From NCBI RefSeq assembly GCF_028128615.1, contig NZ_AMDP01000018.1:62001-126000 (forward strand): 64,000 bases of DNA, in the 5' to 3' direction. This document shows, one piece after another, positions 1 to 11,426 of this stretch; position 1 is the stretch's first letter, and every line of letters starts with the position of its first letter. A program made the position numbers and the translations under genes. The stretch is from Enterococcus sp. 5H (GTDB lineage Bacteria > Bacillota > Bacilli > Lactobacillales > Enterococcaceae). The notes beneath the pieces were generated by a model that ran no database searches, was not told the DNA's origin, and saw only the letters and a program-made list of their open reading frames with translations.

Positions 1-147
1 AAAGATAGCTAAAGTATTATTTCGAATGTAACAAAGAACCAATTGATTTTGTGAGAATGTCACGTAGCTTTAATTATGTTGTAACCTCAAAGCTTTCTAA
101 TCATGATACGATAGCCCTCGTATGATTTTAGGAGGAGAAACTAATTA

Positions 148-729
148 ATGAAGAGAGGATGGGTATCAATCTTAGTTATCGTTTTTTGTTTTATTGCTGG
201 AACAGTAATTCCAGTATATGCAATGGATAATACCAAAAATGAAATAGAGTCTTTAAAAAATTACACAGTTGTGTCTGAAAATAGAGTAAAAAATTTGTCT
301 AGCTCAATGATCCATTCGTTATCAGAAAGCAAAGCTTTTCAAATTGTTAAAACTGAACTAATAAACAAAGAAAAGGCAGAAGCAGCTAAACAAGAAGCAC
401 AATTAGCAACTGTTAACAAAGAGGACTCAAAACCAGAAGGTGAAAAAATAATTATGGAAGCAACAGCATACTCTTGTAATGAAGGGGTTACTGGTGGTGG
501 TAATTTAACAGCACTCGGTCAAGATCTCCAAGCAGATCCAATGGCAATTGCGGTTGATCCAACTGTTATTCCATTAGGCACAAAGCTTTATGTCGAAGGA
601 TATGGTGAGGCAGTCGCTAGTGATACGGGCGGTGCAATCAAAGGCAATATCATTGATCTTCACTTTACAGATGTATCTGAATGTATTACATGGGGGAGAA
701 GGCAAGTTGAAGTAACGATAATAGCCTAA
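148..729 (+). CDS. Secreted 3D-domain protein
   Basis: A 193-residue protein that begins with a signal peptide (hydrophobic stretch about residues 6-22, cleavage near VYA). Residues 105-193 form a 3D domain, the double-psi barrel named for its three aspartates; D159 and D170 are visible in SDTGGAIKGNIIDLHF. Related domains occur in MltA transglycosylase and in Bacillus YabE/YocH-type wall proteins, so a peptidoglycan-linked role outside the cell is likely. Residues 30-95 are a charged, probably helical linker. There are no LysM or G5 repeats, so this is a small version of the family. An AGGAGGAG ribosome site precedes the ATG. Family placement is firm; enzymatic activity is inference. Confidence 0.85.
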   Translation: MKRGWVSILVIVFCFIAGTVIPVYAMDNTKNEIESLKNYTVVSENRVKNLSSSMIHSLSESKAFQIVKTELINKEKAEAAKQEAQLATVNKEDSKPEGEKIIMEATAYSCNEGVTGGGNLTALGQDLQADPMAIAVDPTVIPLGTKLYVEGYGEAVASDTGGAIKGNIIDLHFTDVSECITWGRRQVEVTIIA

Positions 730-745
730 ATATAAGATTTTATTT

Positions 746-782
746 AGAAGGATTCTGAAAAAGGATCTTTCTATTTTTTATT
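746..782 (+). terminator. Terminator after the 3D-domain gene
   Basis: An 8-bp stem, AGAAGGAT against ATCTTTCT with one G-U pair, is followed by a T-rich run. It lies 17 bp after the stop codon and ends the first transcription unit. Confidence 0.6.
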
Positions 783-858
783 TTATTGTATAATCAGCTC
801 CCTAATGATAATCAATCTCTGTAATTGTTTTCACTAAATCGTAAAATAAAAGTGTTCT

Positions 859-868
859 ATGTTATAAT
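859..868 (+). promoter_or_regulatory. Extended -10 promoter before the EIIA/transporter pair
   Basis: TATAAT at 863-868 has an upstream TG one base away, the extended -10 pattern. No good -35 box is visible. It sits about 35 bp before the glucitol-type EIIA gene. Confidence 0.5.
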
Positions 869-903
869 AAAGATTGATTAATAGCAGAAAGGGCGATAAA
901 GTG

Positions 904-1266
904 ATGAAAGCAAAAGTTACTGAAATTGGCGTTCGAGCGTTAGATGAAAAAGAACCGATTATTATTCTCTTTGGGGAAGGTGCTACTGAAAGTCTAAGAG
1001 AATATTCTGTGATTCAAAAATTTCAAGAGAACCGACCTTTGGAGATGAAAAAAGGTGATTTATTAAAGATTGATGGTCAAGAATATACTATTTCATATGT
1101 TGGCGCGTTTGCTAATAATAATTTGAATAGCATTGCACACGTGACGCTTGTGTTCGATAATGTTCCTAAAGAAGATCCGATTGTAAATGGACTATATCTT
1201 TCTCCAAGTAAACTTCCGACTATTGAAGTTGGGACTGTTATAGAATATGGATCGCTTGGAGTGTGA
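904..1266 (+). CDS. PTS glucitol/sorbitol-type EIIA family protein
   Basis: About 120 residues matching the glucitol/sorbitol EIIA (GutA/SrlB) fold: an N-terminal VTEIGVRA strand, a central FGEGATESL segment and a C-terminal IGSxV-like end. In a full sorbitol operon this protein passes phosphate to EIIBC. Here no EIIB, EIIC or dehydrogenase lies nearby, so it is an orphan and may have a regulatory role or none in sugar uptake. The usual EIIA phospho-histidine is not evident near the N terminus. The reading frame extends to a TTG at 874, but AAAGGG at 888-893 fits the ATG at 904 or the GTG at 901. It is followed after 4 bp by the transporter gene, so the two are probably cotranscribed. Confidence 0.75.
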   Translation: MKAKVTEIGVRALDEKEPIIILFGEGATESLREYSVIQKFQENRPLEMKKGDLLKIDGQEYTISYVGAFANNNLNSIAHVTLVFDNVPKEDPIVNGLYLSPSKLPTIEVGTVIEYGSLGV

Positions 1267-1270
1267 TTGA

Positions 1271-2437
1271 ATGGAGCAAAATAAGGACAAAGAAAAACGT
1301 CTATCATGGTTTTGGCGTTGGTTTTTAAATAATCAAGTTGTAACGGCGTTATTGATCGTTTTATTAATTTTATTAATACTGTTGGTTTTCACAAAAGTAT
1401 CTTATTTGTTTAAACCGCTGCTGCAATTCGCTGGGGTAGTTGGTTTACCGTTAATTATGGCGGGAATTCTTTATTACTTGATGAACCCGGTAGTAGACTT
1501 TCTAGAGAAAAAACAAGTGCCGCGAATTTGGAGTATTATTGGTTTATTTATTTTAGTTGTAGCTTTAATTATTTGGGGACTAGTTGTGATTGTTCCAAAA
1601 ATTCAGGAACAAACGATTAGTTTTGCCAATCATTTTCCGCAATATGTAGAAACAATTGATACGAAAATGCAAGAAATTCTAAGTGATCCGCTCTTTGCGC
1701 AATTCCGGGTTCAATTAGAAGACATGGGTGATAAATTAGCCAGCTCTTTAACAGATATTATCAAAAATGTTTCGACATTTACGGTACAGGGGTTAGGTAG
1801 TTTTGTTGGTGCAGTAGCGACGGTGATCGTAGCGATCATAACGATGCCCTTTATTTTATTTTACTTGCTGAAAGACGGCAAACAGTTAGCTCCGTATTTA
1901 ATGAAGTTTTTACCTAATAAAATGCGCAAGCCAACGTTGAAAGTATTAGGAGAAGTTAATTCACAAGTTTCTTCTTATATTCGCGGACAGTTAACTGTTG
2001 CTTTTGCAGTTGCAGTGATGTTTATCATTGGTTTTTCTGTTATTGGATTGGATTATGCGATTACTTTAGGAATTACAGCTGGATTTCTGAATTTAATTCC
2101 ATATTTAGGTTCATTTTTAGCAATGGTGCCGGCAATTTTTCTTGGAATTGTTGGCGGACCAGTCTTGTTAGTGAAAGTGTTGATCGTATTTGTGATTGAG
2201 CAGACGATTGAAGGGCGAGTAATTTCTCCTCTTGTTTTAGGGAGTCAATTATCCATTCATCCAGTGACGATTCTAGTTGTGTTACTGACTTCTGGTAAAT
2301 TATTTGGTGTCGTAGGGGTTATCTTGGGAATTCCGGTGTATGCGGCAGCTAAGGTTATCATTACACACGTTTTTGAATGGTACAAAGATGTCTCTAGTCT
2401 ATATCATGAAGAAGAGTTGGAAAAATTAAATGAATAA
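1271..2437 (+). CDS. AI-2E family transporter (PerM/YueF type)
   Basis: A 388-residue integral membrane protein with about seven to eight hydrophobic segments (roughly residues 22-43, 50-70, 83-108, 170-200, 240-345) and a soluble stretch at 110-165. This is the AI-2E transporter family (former UPF0118). Members have been linked to autoinducer-2 export, sodium/proton exchange and other solutes, so the substrate cannot be named from sequence. The C terminus is charged and cytoplasmic (EWYKDVSSLYHEEELEKLNE). Start at 1271 just after the EIIA stop, with GGAG at the end of that gene serving as ribosome site. Ends at a strong bidirectional terminator. Confidence 0.85.
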   Translation: MEQNKDKEKRLSWFWRWFLNNQVVTALLIVLLILLILLVFTKVSYLFKPLLQFAGVVGLPLIMAGILYYLMNPVVDFLEKKQVPRIWSIIGLFILVVALIIWGLVVIVPKIQEQTISFANHFPQYVETIDTKMQEILSDPLFAQFRVQLEDMGDKLASSLTDIIKNVSTFTVQGLGSFVGAVATVIVAIITMPFILFYLLKDGKQLAPYLMKFLPNKMRKPTLKVLGEVNSQVSSYIRGQLTVAFAVAVMFIIGFSVIGLDYAITLGITAGFLNLIPYLGSFLAMVPAIFLGIVGGPVLLVKVLIVFVIEQTIEGRVISPLVLGSQLSIHPVTILVVLLTSGKLFGVVGVILGIPVYAAAKVIITHVFEWYKDVSSLYHEEELEKLNE

Positions 2438-2440
2438 AAA

Positions 2441-2482
2441 AAGAAAATGAAGCAGAATGACTCTGTTTCATTTTCTTTTTTA
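2441..2482. terminator. Bidirectional terminator between transporter and azoreductase
   Basis: AAGAAAATGAAGCAGA pairs with TCTGTTTCATTTTCTT around a short loop. A-rich and T-rich flanks let it work for both convergent genes. Confidence 0.9.
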
Positions 2483-3483
<1,001 letters not shown>

Positions 3484-3512
3484 TTGCACATTAATAAAAT
3501 TAATGGTATTCT
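3484..3512 (+). promoter_or_regulatory. licT promoter
   Basis: TTGCAC at 3484-3489 and TATTCT at 3507-3512 are 17 bp apart. The predicted transcript starts just before the first antiterminator element. No catabolite-response element was recognised nearby. Confidence 0.75.
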
Positions 3513-3525
3513 ATCTATGCAATAA

Positions 3526-3598
3526 GGATTGTTACTGTTCGGCAGGCAAAACCTGAATCTTCCATAGTATTTGAATTGGGCGGATTCTAGGTTTTTTT
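3526..3598 (+). promoter_or_regulatory. RAT antiterminator and overlapping terminator before licT
   Basis: Positions 3526-3554 carry the ribonucleic antiterminator of the BglG/LicT family: GGATTGTTACTG, a short variable loop, then GCAGGCAAAACCT. Its 3' half is also the 5' arm of a terminator whose other arm, GATTCTAGGTTT, runs into seven Ts. LicT binding to the RAT would block the terminator. Its position upstream of licT itself implies positive autoregulation. Confidence 0.92.
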
Positions 3599-3627
3599 CA
3601 TTTGTATTTGTAAAAGTGAGGTTCATC

Positions 3628-4470
3628 ATGTATATCGAAAAAATATTAAACAATAATGTCATTATGACGAAAAATGAATCAGGTGAAGAAATAGTCTGCA
3701 TGGGCCGAGGATTGGCATTTCAGAAAAAAATTGGTGATATTATCGATCCAACGTTCATTGAAAAAGAGTTTGTATTAAAAGACTCTGTCACTTCAGGACA
3801 ATTTCAGCAATTATTTGCAGATATTCCATTAGAAGAAGTAGAGGTCGTTAAAAAAATAGTTGATACTGCTGAAGAAGAGCTTGGAATTGAGCTTTCTTCT
3901 AATATTTACTTGACCTTAACTGACCACGTACATTATGCGATTATGCGGGCAAAAGAAGGCATTGAGATGCCTAATCCATTAATGTTTGAAACAAAAAAGT
4001 TTTATCCTAAAGAATTTGCAATTGCCAAAAATGGTGTCGCTTTAATTAAGGAAAAACTGAATATTGATTTTCCCGAAAGTGAAGCAGGTTTTATTGCTTT
4101 TCATATCGTTAATAGTGAACAAGCTAATGGTAATATGGAAGTAACAATGGCTGCCACTGAAATGGTACGCGATATTCTAACGATTATTAGTCGCTATTTT
4201 GGTAAACCATTTGATGAAGATTCATTGAATTATCAACGAATCGTGACTCACCTTCAGTATTTTGCACAACGTTATCTTCAAAATGAAACCCACGATGAAG
4301 AAGACGATTTCCTATATGAATTGATTCAAAGCAAGTACCCGAAAGCATTTCAATCGGTACAGCGAATTAATGATTACTTGATGAAAAAATACGATAAACC
4401 AATCGACAAAACAGAACAAATTTATTTAACGATTCACATTCAGCGAGTAACTGGTGAAAAGAAATCTTAG
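3628..4470 (+). CDS. licT: Transcription antiterminator, BglG/LicT family
   Basis: A 280-residue RNA-binding regulator. Residues 1-55 form the CAT RNA-binding domain (MYIEKILNNNVIMTKN, then MGRGLAFQKKIGD); two PRD domains follow (about 70-170 and 175-280), each with the conserved histidines, such as LTDHVHYAI and IAFHIVN, that the PTS phosphorylates. It opens transcription of the beta-glucoside genes when substrate is present and the PTS is not drained by preferred sugars. The frame extends to 3571, but the ATG at 3628 has a GTGAGG ribosome site and matches the family start; the upstream part is the terminator region. Two cognate RATs lie in this window. Confidence 0.95.
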   Translation: MYIEKILNNNVIMTKNESGEEIVCMGRGLAFQKKIGDIIDPTFIEKEFVLKDSVTSGQFQQLFADIPLEEVEVVKKIVDTAEEELGIELSSNIYLTLTDHVHYAIMRAKEGIEMPNPLMFETKKFYPKEFAIAKNGVALIKEKLNIDFPESEAGFIAFHIVNSEQANGNMEVTMAATEMVRDILTIISRYFGKPFDEDSLNYQRIVTHLQYFAQRYLQNETHDEEDDFLYELIQSKYPKAFQSVQRINDYLMKKYDKPIDKTEQIYLTIHIQRVTGEKKS

Positions 4471-4512
4471 ATACCCATACTGAATGATTTAAAATTGAAT
4501 TTCAATCGTAGC

Positions 4513-4618
4513 GGATTGTTACTGATTAGCAGGCAAAACCTAGATTGAAAAAACAACCGATGTATTTATACTGAACTTTTTTAGTATGATAGATCATTGT
4601 TTTTTCAGTTTAGGTTTT
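4513..4618 (+). promoter_or_regulatory. RAT antiterminator and terminator before bglP
   Basis: Positions 4513-4541 repeat the RAT sequence seen before licT (GGATTGTTACTG, then GCAGGCAAAACC). The overlapping terminator is strong: AAACCTA plus TTGAAAAAACAA pairs with TTGTTTTTTCA and TTAGGTTT at 4597-4616, followed by Ts. LicT should control read-through into bglP and bglH. Confidence 0.93.
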
Positions 4619-4652
4619 TTTATATAAAAAATATAGAAAAGAGGAATAGATT

Positions 4653-6536
4653 ATGAGTAAAAATCAAGAAATCGCGGCACGTGTCTTAACGTTAGTTGGC
4701 GGGGAAGAGAACGTGAATAGTGTCGTTCACTGTGCCACAAGATTACGTTTTAATTTAAAGGATGAAGAGAAAGCGGATACAGCAAAACTGAATCAAGACC
4801 CAGATGTGATTCAAGTTGTTAGAAGTGGCGGACAATATCAAGTAGTTATTGGTAGTCATGTAAGTGATGTTTATAAAGAATTAATGGAACATAGTGGTCT
4901 AGGGGATGAAGGTTCTAGTTCAAATGAAGGACCGAAAGGCAATATTTTTAATCAGCTTATTGATATTATTTCATCTATTTTCACACCATTTTTAGGTGCA
5001 ATGGCTGGAGCTGGGGTTTTAAAAGGTTTTTTAACACTAGCTGTTGCGATGAATTGGCTAACAGCCGAATCAGGCGTTTATACAGTTTTATTTGCAATCG
5101 GTGATGGAATCTTTACATTCCTACCAATTCTTTTAGCTTTCACTGCTGCTAAAAAATTCAATACAAACCAATTTTTAGCAGTCTGTTTGGCAATGGCTCT
5201 TGTTCATCCAAGTATTACTGCATTAGCAGGAACAACATTAAGCTTTGCTGGAATTCCGGTAATTATTGGTGCTAGTGCGTATACTTCATCAGTTATCCCG
5301 ATTATTTTAGCTGTTTATGTACAAAGTTTTGTAGAACGTTTCTTCAAGAAAATTGTTCCTTCGTTTTTACAAATTATTTGTGTCCCTCTAGGTGTATTTC
5401 TTGTGATGGCTCCAGTTACATTTATCGTAATTGGTCCAATCGGTACAATTTTAGGTGATTTATTAGGAAAAGGTTACGATGGTATTTATGGTTTAAGTCC
5501 AATGCTTGCTGGAGCAGTAATGGGTGGTTTATGGCAAGTATTTGTAATGTTTGGTATGCATTGGGGCTTTGTTCCAATTATGCTGGTTAATTTAACAACA
5601 AATGGTGCGGATACAATGGTACCAATGTTACTTCCAGCAGTATTAGCACAAGGTGGAGCAGCATTAGCAGTATTCTTTATGACAAAAAATGTAAAACTTA
5701 AGGGATTAGCATTATCTTCAACAATCACATCTATTTTTGGTATTACAGAACCTACAGTTTACGGTGTAACATTACCGCTTAAAAAACCTTTTATTGCAGC
5801 TTGTATTGGTGGTGCAGTCGGTGGTGCATTTATCGGCTTTAGCCATGTACAAAATTACGTATTTGGTTTAGTAAGTATGTTAAGTTTACCTGGTTTTATT
5901 CCAGCAGATTCAAAAGATACTTCAGGAGTGATCGCAGCTCTTATTGGAACGGGAATTGCAGTTGTCATTGCCTTTGTCTTAACATTTGTTTTAAAATTTG
6001 ATGATAAGACTGAAGACGCTGAGTTAGATGCTTTAAGCAATGACGATAACAACACATCAAAGCAATCTAATGAAAAAAATGATAAAATAATTTTAGCAAG
6101 TCCTTTAACTGGTACTACAGTGCCTTTAAACAAAGTTGAAGATCAAGTCTTTTCGTCTGGAGCATTAGGTAAAGGTATCGCTATTGAACCAACAATTGGT
6201 GAGCTTTATGCTCCAGCCGATGGAGAAATTTCAACACTATTCCCAACAGGACATGCAGTCGGAATCACGACAGTTGATGGGGCAGAAATTTTAATGCACA
6301 TTGGGATGGACACAGTAGAGATGGAAGGCGACGGTTTTGAATTAATTGCTAAACAAGGAGATAAAGTTAAACAAGGTGATCTATTAGTAAAATTTGATAT
6401 TGAAAAAATCAAAGCAGCTGGACATCCTACAGTGACGCCAATTGTAGTTACTAATAGCACTAATTATCTTGATGTTTTAGATATGGATCAAACAGATGTA
6501 TTACACGGTGAAGATTTCTTAGCAATTGTACGTTAA
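4653..6536 (+). CDS. bglP: PTS beta-glucoside transporter, EIIBCA
   Basis: A 627-residue three-domain permease that imports and phosphorylates aryl- or other beta-glucosides. EIIB is N-terminal (residues 1-85) with the phospho-cysteine C27 in HCATRLRF. EIIC occupies about 100-450 with ten or so membrane segments and the substrate motif FGITEPTVYG. EIIA is C-terminal (about 475-627) with phospho-histidine H549 in LMHIGMDTV. Domain order and length are standard for BglP. It lies between the RAT/terminator and bglH, so it is controlled by LicT; the same protein normally phosphorylates LicT when substrate is lacking. The exact sugar cannot be read from sequence. Confidence 0.95.
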   Translation: MSKNQEIAARVLTLVGGEENVNSVVHCATRLRFNLKDEEKADTAKLNQDPDVIQVVRSGGQYQVVIGSHVSDVYKELMEHSGLGDEGSSSNEGPKGNIFNQLIDIISSIFTPFLGAMAGAGVLKGFLTLAVAMNWLTAESGVYTVLFAIGDGIFTFLPILLAFTAAKKFNTNQFLAVCLAMALVHPSITALAGTTLSFAGIPVIIGASAYTSSVIPIILAVYVQSFVERFFKKIVPSFLQIICVPLGVFLVMAPVTFIVIGPIGTILGDLLGKGYDGIYGLSPMLAGAVMGGLWQVFVMFGMHWGFVPIMLVNLTTNGADTMVPMLLPAVLAQGGAALAVFFMTKNVKLKGLALSSTITSIFGITEPTVYGVTLPLKKPFIAACIGGAVGGAFIGFSHVQNYVFGLVSMLSLPGFIPADSKDTSGVIAALIGTGIAVVIAFVLTFVLKFDDKTEDAELDALSNDDNNTSKQSNEKNDKIILASPLTGTTVPLNKVEDQVFSSGALGKGIAIEPTIGELYAPADGEISTLFPTGHAVGITTVDGAEILMHIGMDTVEMEGDGFELIAKQGDKVKQGDLLVKFDIEKIKAAGHPTVTPIVVTNSTNYLDVLDMDQTDVLHGEDFLAIVR

Positions 6537-6588
6537 TGAAATGGTTTTATAAATGACTGTACTCAAGTTAAAATCTAAGGAGGAATAA

Positions 6589-8040
<1,452 letters not shown>

Positions 8041-8046
8041 AAGATT

Positions 8047-8088
8047 GCAGGATAGATCAGTAATTTCTGATTTGTCCTGCTTTTTTTC
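8047..8088 (+). terminator. Terminator of the beta-glucoside operon
   Basis: GCAGGA pairs with TCCTGC at 8075-8080, with an inner ATCAG/CTGAT helix, and seven Ts follow. Confidence 0.88.
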
Positions 8089-8149
8089 TCTTTTCTTTTG
8101 AAGCAGGTAAATTATTGCTGTATAGTTATTTTGAAAGGAGGGTTTAAAA

Positions 8150-8722
8150 ATGAATCAAAAAGAACTCAAGCATCCTTTTTTTGTGATTATCGGTCCAAGT
8201 GGTTCTGGTAAAACTAAAGTAGCAGAGGCTGTTTTTCCAGCTAATTATAAAGTTGTTTCACATACAACACGTCCGATTCGCAAAGATGAAGTAGATGGTG
8301 TAGATTATTATTTCGAAACAAACCAACAATTTGAACAACTGATTAAAGAACATGCATTAGCTGAACACGACCATTATCATGGTTATAAATATGGTGTGGG
8401 CGTAGCTGATTTGTTAGAAAAAACTAGTAATCATTATGCTTTTGATGTACTAACATTGAAAGGTTTTCAAGATATTGAAGCTATTTTTGGCGAAAAAGTG
8501 ATCCCGATTTTTCTGAATGTCTCTAAGCAAAATGTTTTATCTCGTTTAAATGAGCGTGAACAAGATCTGAAGTTAATCAATGAACGTTTAGCTTTATACG
8601 ATCAAGAGGCGAAAAATAAAGAGAGCTTGAAGCATTATAAGAATACCTATTTTGTTGATGCAGACCAACCCTTTGAAGCAGTAGTAAATGCTGTTAAACA
8701 GATTGTGAATAACAATTTGTAG
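8150..8722 (+). CDS. Guanylate-kinase-like P-loop protein
   Basis: A 190-residue protein with a Walker A motif IGPSGSGKTKVA at residues 13-24 and the guanylate-kinase GMP-site pattern SHTTRPIRKDEVDGVDYYF at about 44-62. It is therefore of the guanylate kinase fold, but it lacks the close match to housekeeping Gmk, which normally sits beside rpoZ. Such paralogues occur in enterococci and lactobacilli with unproven roles, for instance nucleotide salvage. It stands alone behind a GAAAGGAGG ribosome site and is followed by a repeat-rich spacer. Fold is certain; substrate is inference. Confidence 0.75.
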   Translation: MNQKELKHPFFVIIGPSGSGKTKVAEAVFPANYKVVSHTTRPIRKDEVDGVDYYFETNQQFEQLIKEHALAEHDHYHGYKYGVGVADLLEKTSNHYAFDVLTLKGFQDIEAIFGEKVIPIFLNVSKQNVLSRLNEREQDLKLINERLALYDQEAKNKESLKHYKNTYFVDADQPFEAVVNAVKQIVNNNL

Positions 8723-8750
8723 GAAGAAAATTTATCATGATTGAAACCTG

Positions 8751-8935
8751 AGTGGGACAAAACTAAAAATCTGTTTTGCTTCACTCGCTACATCCGAATA
8801 AACGGCGAGAAAAAACCGACTTATTTACCGGAGCTATCTCGATCTCTTAAAAAAAGAAGGTACTCCCTTTAATCTTGCCGTTTATTCGTATTTTAGCTTC
8901 GGAGCAAAGTATTTTTAGCTATCGTCTGTTTCTCT
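8751..8935. repeat. Dispersed GGGACA/GCCGTTTATT repeat element, copy 1
   Basis: Begins with AGTGGGACAAAACTAAAAAT and carries GAATAAACGGC near 8796 with its complement GCCGTTTATTC near 8878, so the centre can fold into a long arm. Similar pieces recur at 9113-9200 and 19553-19650. Short intergenic repeats of this kind are common in enterococci; function is unknown. Confidence 0.5.
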
Positions 8936-9112
8936 GTTTATGTAATGACAAAAATGTTAGTTGTAAGAAATAGTAATTAATGGTTAAATGAAATGGTAAC
9001 CTGATAAAAAGTTATCTAATAGTGACAAAAAAACAATGCAAATCATGGTAAAATATAATTGTAATTAGATAAAAGGTATTTTATTCTGAAGCCTACTGCA
9101 ATAGGTAAATAT

Positions 9113-9200
9113 AAAATTTAATACTATATGGATAGACTTGGCAGCCCACTACTATTTTGTGGAAATTGGACAAGTCTAAAATAATGCCGTTTATTTATGG
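9113..9200. repeat. Degenerate repeat element copy with hairpin
   Basis: TAGACTTG and CAAGTCTA face each other around a CCCAC/GTGG inner pairing. Next come ACAAGTCTAAAATAAT and GCCGTTTATTT, recalling the end of the element at 8751. Shorter and more diverged than copy 1. Confidence 0.4.
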
Positions 9201-9454
9201 GGTTAGTTGTAAAAAGGTTGTCTGAATTTTTGAAATAGAATATAAGCTAGGATAAAAATGTCAAAAAAATTTGGTTTTATTCGAAGATTTTATTTATATA
9301 AAAAATAAAATCTAAGAAATTGGTATATATGTTAAAATAGGTGATTTTCTAAGCAAATTGAAAGTACAATCTTTCTTTTAAAGATCATTTACTTGCTGAA
9401 ATCACTAGACATGTTTAGAATTAATAAAAGGAGACATTCGGAGGGGGAAGACGA

Positions 9455-10294
9455 ATGAAAAAATTTCAATTATCGAAAGATGTATATGTGAAAACGGTTG
9501 CGATTAGAGTAAAAGATGTGGAAAAAATGGTTAACTTTTACAAAAATGTGTTGGGTTTTGTATTAAAATTAGAAGAAAATAATTTGTCTATTCTAGGTTC
9601 TCAAGAAAAAAATAGCCGTTTATTGATTTTAGAAGAAACGGATACGGAAGATCAAGTTGTTGGAGCGTTTGAAAAAGCGTTTTGTTTTTCTTTATTGATT
9701 CCGACAGAAGAAGAATTTGGGAGTGTTTTAAGAAGAATATCCTCTCATCAGTATCCGATTGAAAGGGCAGTCCAAAGCGCTAATCGTCGCAGTGTTTTTA
9801 TCATTGATCCAGAAGGTAACGAGTTAGAAGTAAGTGTTCAGATTGCGGTAAATGATGGTCCAGATCAGCAAGAAACATTTAGTGTACAAACGTTGGTACA
9901 TGAGAGTAGAGTCCTGTATTCAAGTTTATCACCCGAAGTTCATTTTGATCGATTAAAAATTCCGATGGAAAATCGTGCGGGATATTTTCATTTCTATAAA
10001 GATATTTTAGGTATGGGAACAGATCAAGAGCATGAAGAAGACTTATTATTGGATAACGGTGGTTTTGTCGTTCATCTTGATGATTCTGCAAATGTTGTGT
10101 CTGAAAATAGAACGGATGAAGAGACGCTGGGGATTGATTTTTTTGTCATTCCACTTAAAAATGAGGAAGACATGCTTAAATTAAAAGAGCATTTAGAGAG
10201 AAAACAGCAAGAATTTTTTGTTGATAAAAAGTTAACAATTTTAACAATATTTGACCCAGGCAAGATTGAATGGTGGTTTGTAAGAAATGAATAA
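9455..10294 (+). CDS. Two-domain VOC/glyoxalase-fold protein (CatE-like)
   Basis: A 279-residue protein with two vicinal-oxygen-chelate halves. The first spans residues about 12-130 (VKTVAIRVKDVEKMVNFYKNVLGF, ending IIDPEGNELEVSV), the second about 160-279 (FHFYKDILGMG). This layout matches the catechol-2,3-dioxygenase-like CatE/YfiE group of Firmicutes, metal-dependent ring-cleaving or quinone-detoxifying enzymes. Residue identity at the metal site is not clear enough to prove dioxygenase activity. A GGAGGGGG ribosome site precedes the ATG. It is followed by a serine hydrolase gene 48 bp on and probably shares its transcript. Confidence 0.75.
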   Translation: MKKFQLSKDVYVKTVAIRVKDVEKMVNFYKNVLGFVLKLEENNLSILGSQEKNSRLLILEETDTEDQVVGAFEKAFCFSLLIPTEEEFGSVLRRISSHQYPIERAVQSANRRSVFIIDPEGNELEVSVQIAVNDGPDQQETFSVQTLVHESRVLYSSLSPEVHFDRLKIPMENRAGYFHFYKDILGMGTDQEHEEDLLLDNGGFVVHLDDSANVVSENRTDEETLGIDFFVIPLKNEEDMLKLKEHLERKQQEFFVDKKLTILTIFDPGKIEWWFVRNE

Positions 10295-10342
10295 GCAATA
10301 AAAAATATCGATTAAGCTTAGAATGAATGAGGAACTAAAATA

Positions 10343-11365
10343 ATGTATATAGAAACAAAAAAAAAGATTCAAGAGTTGATAAATGAAGAAGTGTTTCATG
10401 GTACTTGTTTTTCTTTTATGACGGAACGAGAAACGAAAGATTATATTTGGGGAAATGCGCAAATATTACCGACAGTCGAACCAATGAAACGTTCGCTGCT
10501 TTTTGATGTGGCTTCTTTGACCAAAGTAATTTGCACGACCACGGTGGTATTGCAAATGATGGAAGCAGGGGAGTTAGATATTGATCGACCACTTCATTTT
10601 TATTATCCAACGTTTAAGGATGAAAAAATTACACTGCGACATCTGTTAACTCATACATCGGATATTCATAGCTTTATTGAAAATCGTGACATGCTGACGA
10701 AGGAAGAGTTGCGGACCGCCTACAATAATGTAAAATCAGATGAGAATTTAGGGAAACAAGTTGCTTACACTGATACGGGAACTATTTTGCTTGGGTTTAT
10801 GTTGGAAGAGCTATTGGGAGAAAATGTCATTGAGATTTTTAGAGAGCGAGTATTAGAACCGATTGGTATGACAGCTAGTACGTTTTTACCTGACAATCCT
10901 ACACTAACTGTTCCAACTGAATTTCATCCTGTCAGGGGGTTAATACGTGGGCAAACCCATGATCCAAAAGCATTTACATTAGCAGAACATGCAGGTAATG
11001 CAGGTTTATTCAGCAATCTATCAGATATTAAAAAGTTTACTGAAATGTATTTAAACGCGGGAGTAGCTGGTACAAACAGAATTTTAGCAGATACAACAAT
11101 TCAGTTATTGTTAAAAGATCAAACCCCTGAAAAATCGGGATATCGTTCTTTAGGTTGGGATTTAAAAAAAGATATAAGCGGGAAAAACTTATTATTTCAT
11201 ACAGGCTATACAGGCACTTTTCTCTTGATCGATCCAATCGGAAAAGAGGCCTTTGTTTTTCTATCAAACCGTGTTCACCCAGTTGATAAAAGAGCAGAGT
11301 ATATTGAAAAAAGAGACGAACTTATTCAAACGTATTTAATTGAAAAAAATAACAATCAAAGATGA
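10343..11365 (+). CDS. Serine hydrolase of the beta-lactamase / PBP4* family
   Basis: A 340-residue class C beta-lactamase-related protein. The SxxK motif is S58-L-T-K61, the second motif is Y142-T-D144 (the family usually has YxN) and the third is H286-T-G. No signal peptide is visible, so it appears cytoplasmic, unlike true beta-lactamases. Relatives include esterases, D-aminopeptidases and cell-wall-related hydrolases; resistance should not be inferred from the family name. It probably forms an operon with the glyoxalase-fold gene. Confidence 0.8.
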   Translation: MYIETKKKIQELINEEVFHGTCFSFMTERETKDYIWGNAQILPTVEPMKRSLLFDVASLTKVICTTTVVLQMMEAGELDIDRPLHFYYPTFKDEKITLRHLLTHTSDIHSFIENRDMLTKEELRTAYNNVKSDENLGKQVAYTDTGTILLGFMLEELLGENVIEIFRERVLEPIGMTASTFLPDNPTLTVPTEFHPVRGLIRGQTHDPKAFTLAEHAGNAGLFSNLSDIKKFTEMYLNAGVAGTNRILADTTIQLLLKDQTPEKSGYRSLGWDLKKDISGKNLLFHTGYTGTFLLIDPIGKEAFVFLSNRVHPVDKRAEYIEKRDELIQTYLIEKNNNQR

Positions 11366-11426
11366 ATCGCTTTCTTTTTAGTGGTATAATTGATTCGAGT
11401 AAAAACTGAAAGGGGACTCTCTAACA

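Larger units (their letters stand above)
8723..9454. other. Non-coding spacer with repeat-element copies
   Basis: No gene of normal size is visible over 730 bp. It contains a GGGACA-type repeat at 8751-8935, a related shorter copy near 9113-9200, and a perfect 11-bp inverted repeat AGATTTTATTT/AAATAAAATCT at 9285-9313. A 16-codon frame starting at 9258 behind AGGA is too short to call. Confidence 0.6.

Noticed and set aside
10343-11365. Beta-lactam resistance gene
   Set aside because: It has SxxK and HTG motifs, but no export signal and a YxD in place of YxN; the family is mostly other hydrolases.
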